Below are positions 15,832-21,864 of a stretch of DNA of 21,864 nucleotides, piece after piece (position 1 is the stretch's first letter; the number at the start of each line of letters is the position of its first letter). The DNA lies in the NCBI GenBank assembly GCA_027459365.1, contig DAIDIM010000188.1:1-21864 (forward strand), written 5' to 3'. Position numbers and translations under genes: made by a program. Below the pieces are notes generated by a model. That model was given only the letters and a program-made list of their open reading frames with translations, was not told where the DNA came from and ran no database searches. The stretch is from Chlamydiota bacterium (GTDB taxonomy: Bacteria > Chlamydiota > Chlamydiia > Chlamydiales > SM23-39).

Positions 15832-17322
15832 ATGAAGCAAATAATTCTACACAAATTGATTGATTATTCAAAAGATTTTTTTTATCCCGACAAAAAAATT
15901 CAACTGATTGACTTGGTAAATCAAACTACATATGGTAGAAAAAAAACTCTTATGGTCTTAAAAAAACTCCCTTTTTTTGCCCTTGTATTGCTCATCGTTT
16001 CTGCAGTGGATAGTAATCGAAATCTCCCATCTGCTGCGATCTATGGCGCGCCACTCATCTTCTTTTTTCTTTTTGGTGCTGTTTTTTTTCTTTTCCCGGT
16101 GAGTTTAATTTCTGCTGAACTTGGAACTCTTTCGGAAAAAAAGGGGGGGATTTACCATTGGGTCCGTTTAGCCTTTGGTGAAAAATTTGGAGTGATCGCA
16201 ATTTGGTTACAATGGGCGCAGGCAGTTTCTTGGTTTCCAACGATTTTAACATTTATTGCAGGAACGGGTGCATATTTAATACATCCTGAATTAATGCATA
16301 GTAAAATATATATGGTTTCTGCAATTACAAGTGTATTTTGGATTTTAACGCTTGTGAATTTACAAGGTATCCGCGTTTCTGCAAAATTAAATGAAACTTT
16401 CTGCCTGGTTGGCACTTTGGTTCCAACAGTTGCATTGATTGTTTTGGGAATCATTTGGATCACTAAAGGTGAACCGCTTGCAATCTCTGTTTCAATGAGC
16501 ACGATCTTTCCCTCGTTTAAAGAGCTAAGTCAATGGACTGCCCTTGTTGCCATTATGACTTCGTTTGCCGGAATGGAATTGGCTGGTGTCCACATGCGAT
16601 CGATAAAAAATCCGAGACGCTCCTTTCCAAAGGCAGTCATGATCGCAAGTTTTGTCGTTTTAGCGAGCATGTTATTCGGCGCTCTTTCAATTGCAATTGT
16701 CCTTCCGACGCGTGATATTCATCTCGCAGCGGGTTTAATGCAGGTTTTTGCCGCTTTTTTTCACCAGTTTCATTTAGACTCGTGGATTGTAGTTGTTACT
16801 TTAATGATTTTAGTGGGAAGTTTTGGGAATCTCATTAACTGGATTTCGGCTCCGGCGCTTGGGTTATTACACGCAACAGAACATGGGTATCTCCCAGCAT
16901 TTTTTGCAAAAGAAAATAAAAAAGGGGTTGCCTCACGCATTTTGATTGCGCAGGCAGTTGTGGTCACGTGTCTTTGTTTGCTGTTCCGTTTCCTTCCAAG
17001 TGTAAATGCTTTTTATTGGTTTTTAATGGCCATTAGCAGCTCACTTTATACGATTATGTATGTGATGATGTTTTGTGCAGCAATCGCATTAAAGGCAAAA
17101 TTTCCTCCAAATGGATTTCATGTCCCATTTGGTAATTTCGGCCTCATCGCCTTATGTGGAATTGGATTGATTGGATGCATTATCACAATCATTGTTACGT
17201 TCATTCCTCCTCCAGATATCCCCATTGCCTCTCCATTAAAATATGCCATGATGATATTCGTTGGGAATCTCATCTTCATCTGTCCTGCACTATTTTTATT
17301 ATTGAAGAAGAAAAAGGTATGA
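15832..17322 (+). CDS. APC-superfamily amino-acid permease (GadC-like)
   Basis: A 496-aa polytopic protein with about twelve membrane helices, typical of the glutamate:GABA-antiporter-like APC transporters found in Chlamydia. The unwound-helix-1 region reads VSAVDSNRNLPSAAIYG; helix 3 follows EKKGGIYHWVRLAFGEKFG; and helix 6 holds FAGMELAGVHMRSIKNPRRSFPKA, a conserved FAGxE block. It would import or exchange amino acids at the inner membrane. The N terminus is 25-40 residues longer than usual. The ATG at 15832 has AGG five bases upstream, but a later ATG at 15952 (Met41) is possible. Its stop overlaps the next gene's start by the ATGA arrangement. Confidence 0.93.
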   Translation: MKQIILHKLIDYSKDFFYPDKKIQLIDLVNQTTYGRKKTLMVLKKLPFFALVLLIVSAVDSNRNLPSAAIYGAPLIFFFLFGAVFFLFPVSLISAELGTLSEKKGGIYHWVRLAFGEKFGVIAIWLQWAQAVSWFPTILTFIAGTGAYLIHPELMHSKIYMVSAITSVFWILTLVNLQGIRVSAKLNETFCLVGTLVPTVALIVLGIIWITKGEPLAISVSMSTIFPSFKELSQWTALVAIMTSFAGMELAGVHMRSIKNPRRSFPKAVMIASFVVLASMLFGALSIAIVLPTRDIHLAAGLMQVFAAFFHQFHLDSWIVVVTLMILVGSFGNLINWISAPALGLLHATEHGYLPAFFAKENKKGVASRILIAQAVVVTCLCLLFRFLPSVNAFYWFLMAISSSLYTIMYVMMFCAAIALKAKFPPNGFHVPFGNFGLIALCGIGLIGCIITIIVTFIPPPDIPIASPLKYAMMIFVGNLIFICPALFLLLKKKKV

Positions 17323-17993
17323 ATTGGATTCAAGCGATCCTCTTGGAGCTCTTCGCAATTCCATTGATCATTTTTTTGCAAATTCTCGGGCTTATTTGGA
17401 AACCAAGCTTTAAAAACACTAAAACGGGCACTCCTATTTTACTGATTCATGGTTATATCAATACAGATGCCATTTGGATTTATATAAAATGGAAGTTAAG
17501 AAAGTTAGGTCCGATTTATACCATCCATTTGAAAGGGCCCTTTAATTCCATTGAAAATTATGCAAAACAGGTAGAAAAAATGGGACAACTCATTGAAAAG
17601 GAGACCAAGAATCAACATCTGATTCTAATTGGCTATTCAATGGGAGGTTTAGTTGCTTCCTATTATGCTGCAGAACTTGCGCCAAAAGGCAAAGTGAAAA
17701 AGATCATCGCAATTTCTTCTCCATTTCAGGGTACAAGCGTTGCACGGATTGCTTTGGGGAAAAATGGGTTAGAAATGCGCCGAGGATCTCATTTTTTGCA
17801 AAATTTAACAGAGGAGATCGATCATTTGACTATTCCGTTATATACGATTGCGTCAAAAACCGATGAGATCATTGTCCCTTATACATCAGCTCTTATAGGT
17901 TCAAAACAGATAATTTTTAAAAATCTTGGACATGGAGCCTTGGTTTTTTCATCTAGAGTCGCTTCGGTGTTGATTCATCTAATTGAAACTTGA
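17319..17993 (+). CDS. Alpha/beta hydrolase, lipase-like
   Basis: A 224-aa protein from the ATG at 17319, which overlaps the permease stop codon as ATGA. An upstream frame extension to 17154 lies inside the permease and is not used. N-terminal residues 3-25 are hydrophobic, a membrane anchor or signal peptide. The alpha/beta-hydrolase features are complete: oxyanion strand ILLIHGY (40-46), nucleophile elbow GYSMG with Ser107, acid candidate Asp182 in KTDEIIVP, and His205 in LGHGAL. This pattern suits lipases/acyl-ester hydrolases of the PGAP1/LipA-like type. The substrate is unknown. It converges with the following minus-strand gene, overlapping it by 19 bp. Confidence 0.9.
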   Translation: MNWIQAILLELFAIPLIIFLQILGLIWKPSFKNTKTGTPILLIHGYINTDAIWIYIKWKLRKLGPIYTIHLKGPFNSIENYAKQVEKMGQLIEKETKNQHLILIGYSMGGLVASYYAAELAPKGKVKKIIAISSPFQGTSVARIALGKNGLEMRRGSHFLQNLTEEIDHLTIPLYTIASKTDEIIVPYTSALIGSKQIIFKNLGHGALVFSSRVASVLIHLIET

Positions 17994-18406
17994 TCGCCTT
18001 CGATGATGATTTGTACCCAGAGATCTCTTGGATCTAGGGTTACCTCTTCTTCAAAATTGAGTGTGCGTGGCCATACGAGGGTGCTTCGATTTACACTCCA
18101 GACAAGTTTATATTTGCCTGGAGGTAGCTGAAAACTTGCCGTCCCACGTTTGTCAAAAATATCGCGTGGTTTTAAAGGGACTGTTTGACCATTGAAAGTG
18201 ACTTTTTTTATCTCTAAACCGGATAGAACAGGACTATCTTTGACATGCAGTTCTACGCGGATCAGATGGGAATTAAGGGGGCTGTTTGTTTTTGGCCCTA
18301 AATATGTTTGGGCAATGAGATTGTTTATACTTCTCTTTGGAATATAAAAGAGATTGATAAGACAGAGAAAAATTCCAAAATAGAGGATAGCTCGAACTTT
18401 CGACAT
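17975..18406 (-). CDS. Small membrane-anchored beta-rich hypothetical protein
   Basis: A 143-aa protein with an N-terminal hydrophobic segment (residues about 6-22), which is an anchor or uncleaved signal. The rest is predicted periplasmic and beta-strand-rich, with a PEGA/transthyretin-like look in ASFQLPPGKYKLVWSVNRS. I do not recognise a family. The gene overlaps the hydrolase gene tail-to-tail by 19 bp and is divergent from the AAA+ gene, with 47 bp between the starts. An AGAAAAG sequence immediately upstream of the ATG may serve as ribosome-binding site. Confidence 0.75.
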   Translation of the reverse strand: MSKVRAILYFGIFLCLINLFYIPKRSINNLIAQTYLGPKTNSPLNSHLIRVELHVKDSPVLSGLEIKKVTFNGQTVPLKPRDIFDKRGTASFQLPPGKYKLVWSVNRSTLVWPRTLNFEEEVTLDPRDLWVQIIIEGDQVSIR

Positions 18407-18453
18407 ACTTTTCTATATAGTATTTATTCTATTTTCTTGCTAGAATCTCTCAC

Positions 18454-19773
18454 ATGATTCCAGCAATTTCTTCGCAAATTCAAAAAGTTATCGCGGAAAA
18501 TCCAAATCTCAGAGTTCCTCCCGCAGAGATGAATAAATGTCGTGAAATCGCGAAGATGTATCTCCAAAAAGAACCATCACGATCATGGTTTATAAAAAGG
18601 GCAATTGTCTCAACGGTTCATGCTTTTTTAGTGGCTCTCGAACGATTTTTAATGAAAATTGGCTTACTTCATCTATTTCAAGAAGTAGTATCGCCTGCTG
18701 AAATCGATGCGAAGGGGAACGACATGATTCTCCTTTCTACGATTTTTTCAACTCTGACTACGACTTTGATTCCGGTTCTTGGACCCTCCGTTGGAGGGCT
18801 GTGTATTGGTGGTATTGCGGGTACTCTTCTCCTTTTGAGTTTTTCATATCCTTGGTGGCGCCCTTTTCCAACTTGCATGCCTCGAGTTGAAAACTGGACA
18901 GAAAAGTTTGCAAATGGTGAGTTTGAGGCAGTCGATACGAACAAGGAGTTATTGGACAAAATAGCCAATTCTTTAAAGTGTTCTCCTGTTCTATTAGTAG
19001 GTAAAGAAGGATCTGGGAAAACGGAGACGATCAAAGCATTTGTCAATGCAATCGATCGAGGGGATTATCCTCAATTATCTGGAAACCAAGTTTTTTATGT
19101 AAACACTGCTGACCTTTTAAATTCAATCGAATGGGTTCCATTGGCCCATTCTCCTTTATCCTATTTAAGCCATGTCATTGATGGACATCGGGAAAAGATT
19201 ATTTTTGTTTTTGATCAAATTCATTTGTCTTGTGACCTCAGGGGAGAGTTTCCAGCTGAACAATTGAAAACAATGCTCGATTTTCCCAAAAACCATTTCC
19301 CCAAATTCATTGGTATTGCAGATCAAGAAAAAGCGGAAAAGGTATTGGAAACAAACCCAGGTTTTATTAACCGATTTAGAACGCTTATTCTAGATCCAAG
19401 TATAGAAGAGAAGATCAAAGTTCTAACATTAATGAAAATGAAATTGGCTCCAGATATGTTGGTCGACGACAATATCTATCGATTAATTGCAGAAAAATCG
19501 AGCAGTCTCAGAGATGCAATTCGGATATTAAAACGGAGTATGGAGCTTGTCTCTACAGAATTTCTTGAAGAGAGACAATCTTTAATGCAAATGAAACAAT
19601 ATATGTATTCATTACTATCGACAGATGAGAAAAGATTTGCTGCTTTACACAACGAGCTTGTTCCTAAATTGGAAAAAACGCTCATTTTGAAGTCAAAGAA
19701 TTCTGGTATTGAGCTTGTTCTGAACGAGTCGATTGTGAAACGGATACTCCCAAAAGAGAATTCATCTCCTTAA
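18454..19773 (+). CDS. Membrane-associated AAA+ protein, ClpB-D1-like, Walker B Glu replaced by Gln
   Basis: A 439-aa protein. Residues 1-90 are helical and charged. Residues 91-132 form two adjacent hydrophobic segments joined by a short turn (…LTTTLIPVLGPSVGGLCIGG…), an arrangement like the bilobed domain of chlamydial Inc proteins. Residues 155-365 form an AAA+ domain closest in look to the first ATPase domain of ClpA/ClpB: VENWTEKFANGEFEAVD, Walker A GKEGSGKT (183-190), Walker B IIFVFDQIH (249-257), FIGIAD sensor-like strand and NRFRTLILDPS (Arg307, Arg309), paralleling ClpB's ERRFQTILVPEP. Gln255 stands where catalytic Glu is expected, so hydrolysis may be weak or absent. There is no clear Shine-Dalgarno. 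Its 3' end overlaps the convergent glycosyltransferase gene by 92 bp. Confidence 0.85.
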   Translation: MIPAISSQIQKVIAENPNLRVPPAEMNKCREIAKMYLQKEPSRSWFIKRAIVSTVHAFLVALERFLMKIGLLHLFQEVVSPAEIDAKGNDMILLSTIFSTLTTTLIPVLGPSVGGLCIGGIAGTLLLLSFSYPWWRPFPTCMPRVENWTEKFANGEFEAVDTNKELLDKIANSLKCSPVLLVGKEGSGKTETIKAFVNAIDRGDYPQLSGNQVFYVNTADLLNSIEWVPLAHSPLSYLSHVIDGHREKIIFVFDQIHLSCDLRGEFPAEQLKTMLDFPKNHFPKFIGIADQEKAEKVLETNPGFINRFRTLILDPSIEEKIKVLTLMKMKLAPDMLVDDNIYRLIAEKSSSLRDAIRILKRSMELVSTEFLEERQSLMQMKQYMYSLLSTDEKRFAALHNELVPKLEKTLILKSKNSGIELVLNESIVKRILPKENSSP

Positions 19774-20500
19774 GCTTTAAGTATTTGTAAAAAGCCGTGC
19801 TCCCATTATAAAATGAAATAAGAAAGCCATTTTGGCCATCCAATATTCCTCTTTTAAGAATGTAGCTCCGAAAAAAAGCAAACAAGGCAGAAAAGAGCGC
19901 TTTGCCAAAGGAGGATTGTTTTTTCCCTTGATATTGCTTAGCAAAAAGGGTGGAGTAGTGTTGCATTTTTGCTAAAAAGTCAGAAGTTGTTCGATAAGGG
20001 GTATGTAAAATTGGAGATTTTAATCGCAGAAGGTGTTTCGTCTCTAAAGATTCATGAACTTCTGCATCGCTAAAACGGGCCTTTTTTCTGTGATAGAGGC
20101 GAGCGACGAAATCGTTGCCCCACCCACATCCACGAATGCGTTTCCCACGGTAGAAATTATGCCTAGGTATCGAATAGGCAAAAGAGGGATTTAAGGAGGT
20201 AGTAAGGATTTCTTGAATTAAACTATCTGTTAGAACTTCATCGCTATCAAGAGCGAATATCCAATCATTTTTTGCAAGTTCTGCAATTTGATTTCGCAAT
20301 CGCCCAAAACCGCAAAACTTTGTAACATGTATCTTTACGTTTGCGTATTTGCGTGCAATTTCTAACGTTGCGTCTGTAGATCCATTATCCAAAATCAGTA
20401 CTTCGGAAAAAACTTGAACCGAATCCAAAGTCTGAGGAAGGCTCTCTTGCGCGTTTTTCGTTAGAATACAGACACTTATAGAATCAGTTTTTGGCGGCAT
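19682..20500 (-). CDS. Family 2 glycosyltransferase, WaaE/KdtX-like (LPS core)
   Basis: A 272-aa protein from the ATG at 20500, which has GAGAT nine bases upstream and starts right at the GT-A domain (ISVCILTKNAQESLPQTL). The open frame continues upstream to 20770 through a palindromic repeat; I do not include that part. GT2 features: NAxExL, VLILDNGSTDAT, DSD metal-binding motif (85-87), and the WaaE-type block YRGKRIRGCGWG, ARLYHRKKARF and VHESL. It would transfer a sugar, probably glucose, to the inner core of lipopolysaccharide from a nucleotide-sugar donor at the cytoplasmic face. The last ~27 residues after KLKE exceed the usual end and overlap the AAA+ gene. A decayed copy of codons 78-109 lies at 21528-21621. 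Confidence 0.9.
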   Translation of the reverse strand: MPPKTDSISVCILTKNAQESLPQTLDSVQVFSEVLILDNGSTDATLEIARKYANVKIHVTKFCGFGRLRNQIAELAKNDWIFALDSDEVLTDSLIQEILTTSLNPSFAYSIPRHNFYRGKRIRGCGWGNDFVARLYHRKKARFSDAEVHESLETKHLLRLKSPILHTPYRTTSDFLAKMQHYSTLFAKQYQGKKQSSFGKALFSALFAFFRSYILKRGILDGQNGFLISFYNGSTAFYKYLKLKEMNSLLGVSVSQSTRSEQAQYQNSLTSK

Positions 20501-20514
20501 TGGATTTATCTCAT

Positions 20515-20638
20515 AATTTTTGTTCTCGCTCGCGCCCCTTGCTGGCAGGTTCACTTGCTTCTCGAGAAAAACATCCAATGGATGTTTTTCTCGCATCGGC
20601 AGCCATTCAGCAATGGTCGCTTGCTGCGAGCAAAAATT
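20515..20638. repeat. 124-bp palindromic element upstream of the glycosyltransferase gene
   Basis: At the centre, CGAGAAAAACATCC (20563-20576) and its exact reverse complement (20580-20593) flank AAT. Less perfect complementarity continues outward to AATTTTTG (20515-20522) against CAAAAATT (20631-20638), through blocks such as CTCGC/GCGAG and TTGCTG/CAGCAA. The element stays open in frame with the glycosyltransferase on the minus strand and is also open on the plus strand, giving similar peptides (REKHPLDVFLE and REKHPMDVFLA). That property recalls the Rickettsia palindromic elements that insert in frame. If transcribed from upstream, it would form a strong hairpin in the glycosyltransferase leader. 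Confidence 0.75.
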
Positions 20639-20691
20639 CTGAGGATTCTCCTTGCCAAATTCCCGATTCTTCAGGTTGTTTCGGTATATTA

Positions 20692-20721
20692 TCGACATAA
20701 TTTCCCAAATCAGATTATACT
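20692..20721 (+). promoter_or_regulatory. Candidate promoter for the tandem Inc-like genes
   Basis: TCGACA (20692-20697) and TATACT (20716-20721) are spaced 18 bases apart, five of six matches to each sigma-70 hexamer. A start site near 20728 would leave a leader of about 25 bases before the ATG at 20753, with AGAGAGA as the likely ribosome-binding site. Motif reading only. Confidence 0.45.
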
Positions 20722-20752
20722 TTTTGGGCAAATAAGCTAAAGAGAGAAATTT

Positions 20753-21151
20753 ATGAATAATATACGACAAACTTTAATTGACCCTTCAGACCGTTCTGTT
20801 CGAGAAAGAGACGATCTCAGGAAGGTCGGACAGGTCATTCTGGTCGGAGGTACTATCGGAGAGGTTATTAGCGCAATTGGGATAATTGTTGGCGTAATGT
20901 CATATGGCAACCACCCCAATTTTGGAATTGCAACAATCGTGAATAGTCTTTGTGGATTTTTTGCATCGCGAGAAGTATATATTGTGGGAAAAAATCTTGA
21001 AAACATGATGATGGGTAACATTTTTGAACGGACGCTCTATTCTATTAATGCTGAAAATTTCACAAATGGAATGACAAAAAATACTTTAATTCTTCATCGT
21101 TTTAGCAAAATCATTGCGCAATCATTGGAGAATAATAATGGCCCATATTAA
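20753..21151 (+). CDS. Inc-like hypothetical membrane protein, copy 1
   Basis: A 132-aa protein. A polar N terminus with LIDP (8-11) leads into two neighbouring hydrophobic segments, about residues 25-48 (VGQVILVGG…IGIIVGVM) and 56-74 (FGIATIVNSLCGFFA). These are followed by REVYIVGKNLENMM and a polar C terminus ending with TKNTLILHRF. Two close TM segments with a short loop are characteristic of chlamydial inclusion-membrane (Inc) proteins secreted by type III secretion; calling it one is inference. It is clearly paralogous to the next gene (shared LIDP, FG-A/I strand, R-[ED]-[VI]-YI-G-[KR]-N-[LM]-E and TL-L near the end). It overlaps that gene by 14 bp. AGAGAGA precedes the ATG. Confidence 0.75.
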   Translation: MNNIRQTLIDPSDRSVRERDDLRKVGQVILVGGTIGEVISAIGIIVGVMSYGNHPNFGIATIVNSLCGFFASREVYIVGKNLENMMMGNIFERTLYSINAENFTNGMTKNTLILHRFSKIIAQSLENNNGPY

Positions 21152-21494
21152 TTCAAAAAATTATTTTTTAATTGATCCCCAAAAGCAATCTTCAAGAGAA
21201 TTCTTGTTGGAAGGGGCAACCATAATGAACACGTGGGGCTTGATTGCGCAGAAAATCTCTCTATTCATTGCATTTCAGGGACTTATAATAAAAAGTCCAT
21301 GCCTGAGTACTTTTGGCGCGATTGCCTCTCTTGGTTTTAGAGATATCTATATTTCCGGCCGTAATATGGAACATCTCATGAAAAATCAGGAAGAGCGCTC
21401 TCGAATAGCCGACTCTGCTCAGGACTGGGAAGTGGTTTGTACTCGTAGAACTTTATTTTTGGGCCCTTATTGTCGGTATAAGGCTTGCTCCTGA
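21138..21494 (+). CDS. Inc-like hypothetical membrane protein, copy 2 (paralogue)
   Basis: A 118-aa protein from the ATG at 21138, chosen because GGAG lies eight bases upstream; a TTG at 21114 in the same frame is less likely. It aligns with copy 1 along its whole length: LIDP (11-14), two hydrophobic segments (about 32-55 and 60-75), FRDIYISGRNMEHLM in place of SREVYIVGKNLENMM, and TRRTLFL near the C terminus. Divergence is large, so the duplication is old or selection is relaxed. The start overlaps the end of copy 1, consistent with coupled translation. Function unknown; an inclusion-membrane role is inferred from the hydrophobic pattern. Confidence 0.7.
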   Translation: MAHINSKNYFLIDPQKQSSREFLLEGATIMNTWGLIAQKISLFIAFQGLIIKSPCLSTFGAIASLGFRDIYISGRNMEHLMKNQEERSRIADSAQDWEVVCTRRTLFLGPYCRYKACS

Positions 21495-21527
21495 ATGGGT
21501 AGATCAGGAATAAAGAGTTAAGTACCT

Positions 21528-21621
21528 ATAGGCAAAAGAGGGATTTAAGGAGGTAGTACGGATTTCTTGAATTAAACTATCTGCTAGAACCTCATCGCTA
21601 TCAAGAGCGAATATTCAATCA
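21528..21621 (-). pseudogene. Decayed fragment of a second WaaE-like glycosyltransferase gene
   Basis: These 94 bases match 20174-20267 without gaps at a constant offset of 1354, with four mismatches (about 96% identity). The source codes for glycosyltransferase residues 78-109, including the DSD metal-binding motif. In this copy the Trp codon at the fragment's upstream end (TGG in the gene) is TGA, and similarity stops abruptly on both sides, so it cannot make an enzyme. Same orientation as the intact gene; the two copies bracket the tandem Inc-like pair. Confidence 0.85.
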
Positions 21622-21760
21622 GCAATTCCCGTTTAAATAAATTTTCGCAATGAGGTCGACTGTTTTCTTAACTATTTTTTCGCAAAGGTTAAGAAAAAGC
21701 TATGGGTGTTCATTCTGTTGAAAAGAGTCAACTATCTGCCAAAGGGATGTCGGAAGTATA

Positions 21761-21864
21761 ATGGTAGATGTTGACCCCCTAGACCTCGTAAAATCAGTTA
21801 AATTGAGGTGCTTTGGAGAAGTTCAACAGGAAAAGCTCTTTAATTGTCTGAGAGTATTTCTTAA
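21761..21864 (+). CDS. Possible 5' end of a gene cut by the window edge
   Basis: From the ATG at 21761 the frame stays open for 34 codons to the end of the window, beginning MVDVDPLDLVKSVKLRCFGE and leading into a helical, Leu/Phe-rich stretch. GGAAG lies about six bases upstream and could serve as ribosome-binding site. The previous in-frame stop is at 21719-21721. The piece is too short to assign, and chance openness is quite possible. Confidence 0.25.
   Translation, partial: MVDVDPLDLVKSVKLRCFGEVQQEKLFNCLRVFL

Larger units (their letters stand above)
21495..21864. other. Gene-poor end of the window
   Basis: This 370-bp stretch holds the glycosyltransferase fragment (21528-21621), a 10-bp perfect inverted repeat, TTTTCTTAAC (21663-21672) with GTTAAGAAAA (21688-21697), and a frame that is open to the window edge from the ATG at 21761. 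I see no transposase similarity and no RNA gene. The sequence looks like a junction of rearranged or decayed DNA. Confidence 0.6.

Noticed and set aside
20501..20770. N-terminal extension of the glycosyltransferase
   Set aside because: It comes from the palindromic repeat and intergenic sequence; the GT2 domain begins right after the ATG at 20500, which has its own weak ribosome-binding site.
21489..21509. Terminator after the second Inc-like gene (TCCTGA/TCAGGA)
   Set aside because: The stem is six weak pairs with no following T-run.
21702..21760. 19-codon ORF (MGVHSVEKSQLSAKGMSEV) near the right end
   Set aside because: It is very short, with no supporting context or recognisable similarity.

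Overview
The window comes from an AT-rich bacterial chromosome, most likely a member of the Chlamydiota, and probably an environmental (Parachlamydiales/Simkania-like) lineage rather than Chlamydia itself. The clues are the accA-msbA gene pair, which I recall is also adjacent in Chlamydia trachomatis, a GadC-like amino-acid permease, a WaaE-type LPS glycosyltransferase, and several lineage-specific proteins with Inc-like paired hydrophobic segments. The assignment rests on reading the proteins, not on a database search.

Layout. (1) 1-2245: a possible GT-B-type glycosyltransferase and a one-TM small protein on the minus strand, followed by a 175-bp imperfect palindrome. (2) 8534-2246, minus strand: a tight cluster clpB - L,D-transpeptidase - accA - msbA-like ABC exporter (disaggregase, wall cross-linking, first step of fatty-acid synthesis, lipid export). 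(3) 8608-11096, plus strand: an exported kinase-like protein, mannose-6-phosphate isomerase and a protein with an HExxH zinc-protease motif. It diverges from clpB across an 18-bp perfect inverted repeat. (4) 15808-11106, minus strand: a 991-aa protein with a peptide-binding (OppA-like) C-terminal half and no signal peptide, then an SH2-like single-domain protein, then a MATE transporter. The three genes are almost contiguous. (5) 15832-18406: APC-family permease overlapping an alpha/beta hydrolase, and a convergent membrane-anchored small protein. (6) 18454-21864: a membrane-associated ClpB-D1-like AAA+ protein whose Walker B Glu is naturally Gln, overlapping tail-to-tail with a WaaE-like glycosyltransferase, then two tandem paralogous Inc-like proteins, a decayed second copy of part of the glycosyltransferase gene, and sequence of unknown nature.

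Housekeeping and envelope genes are interspersed with candidate host-interaction genes (SH2-like, kinase-like, HExxH, Inc-like). The strongest candidates for something new are the SH2-like protein in an operon with the peptide-binder fusion, and the AAA+ protein that looks like a natural 'trap' version of ClpB. Three large palindromes and a gene-fragment duplication suggest past mobile-repeat activity. No tRNA, rRNA, CRISPR array or intact transposase was seen.
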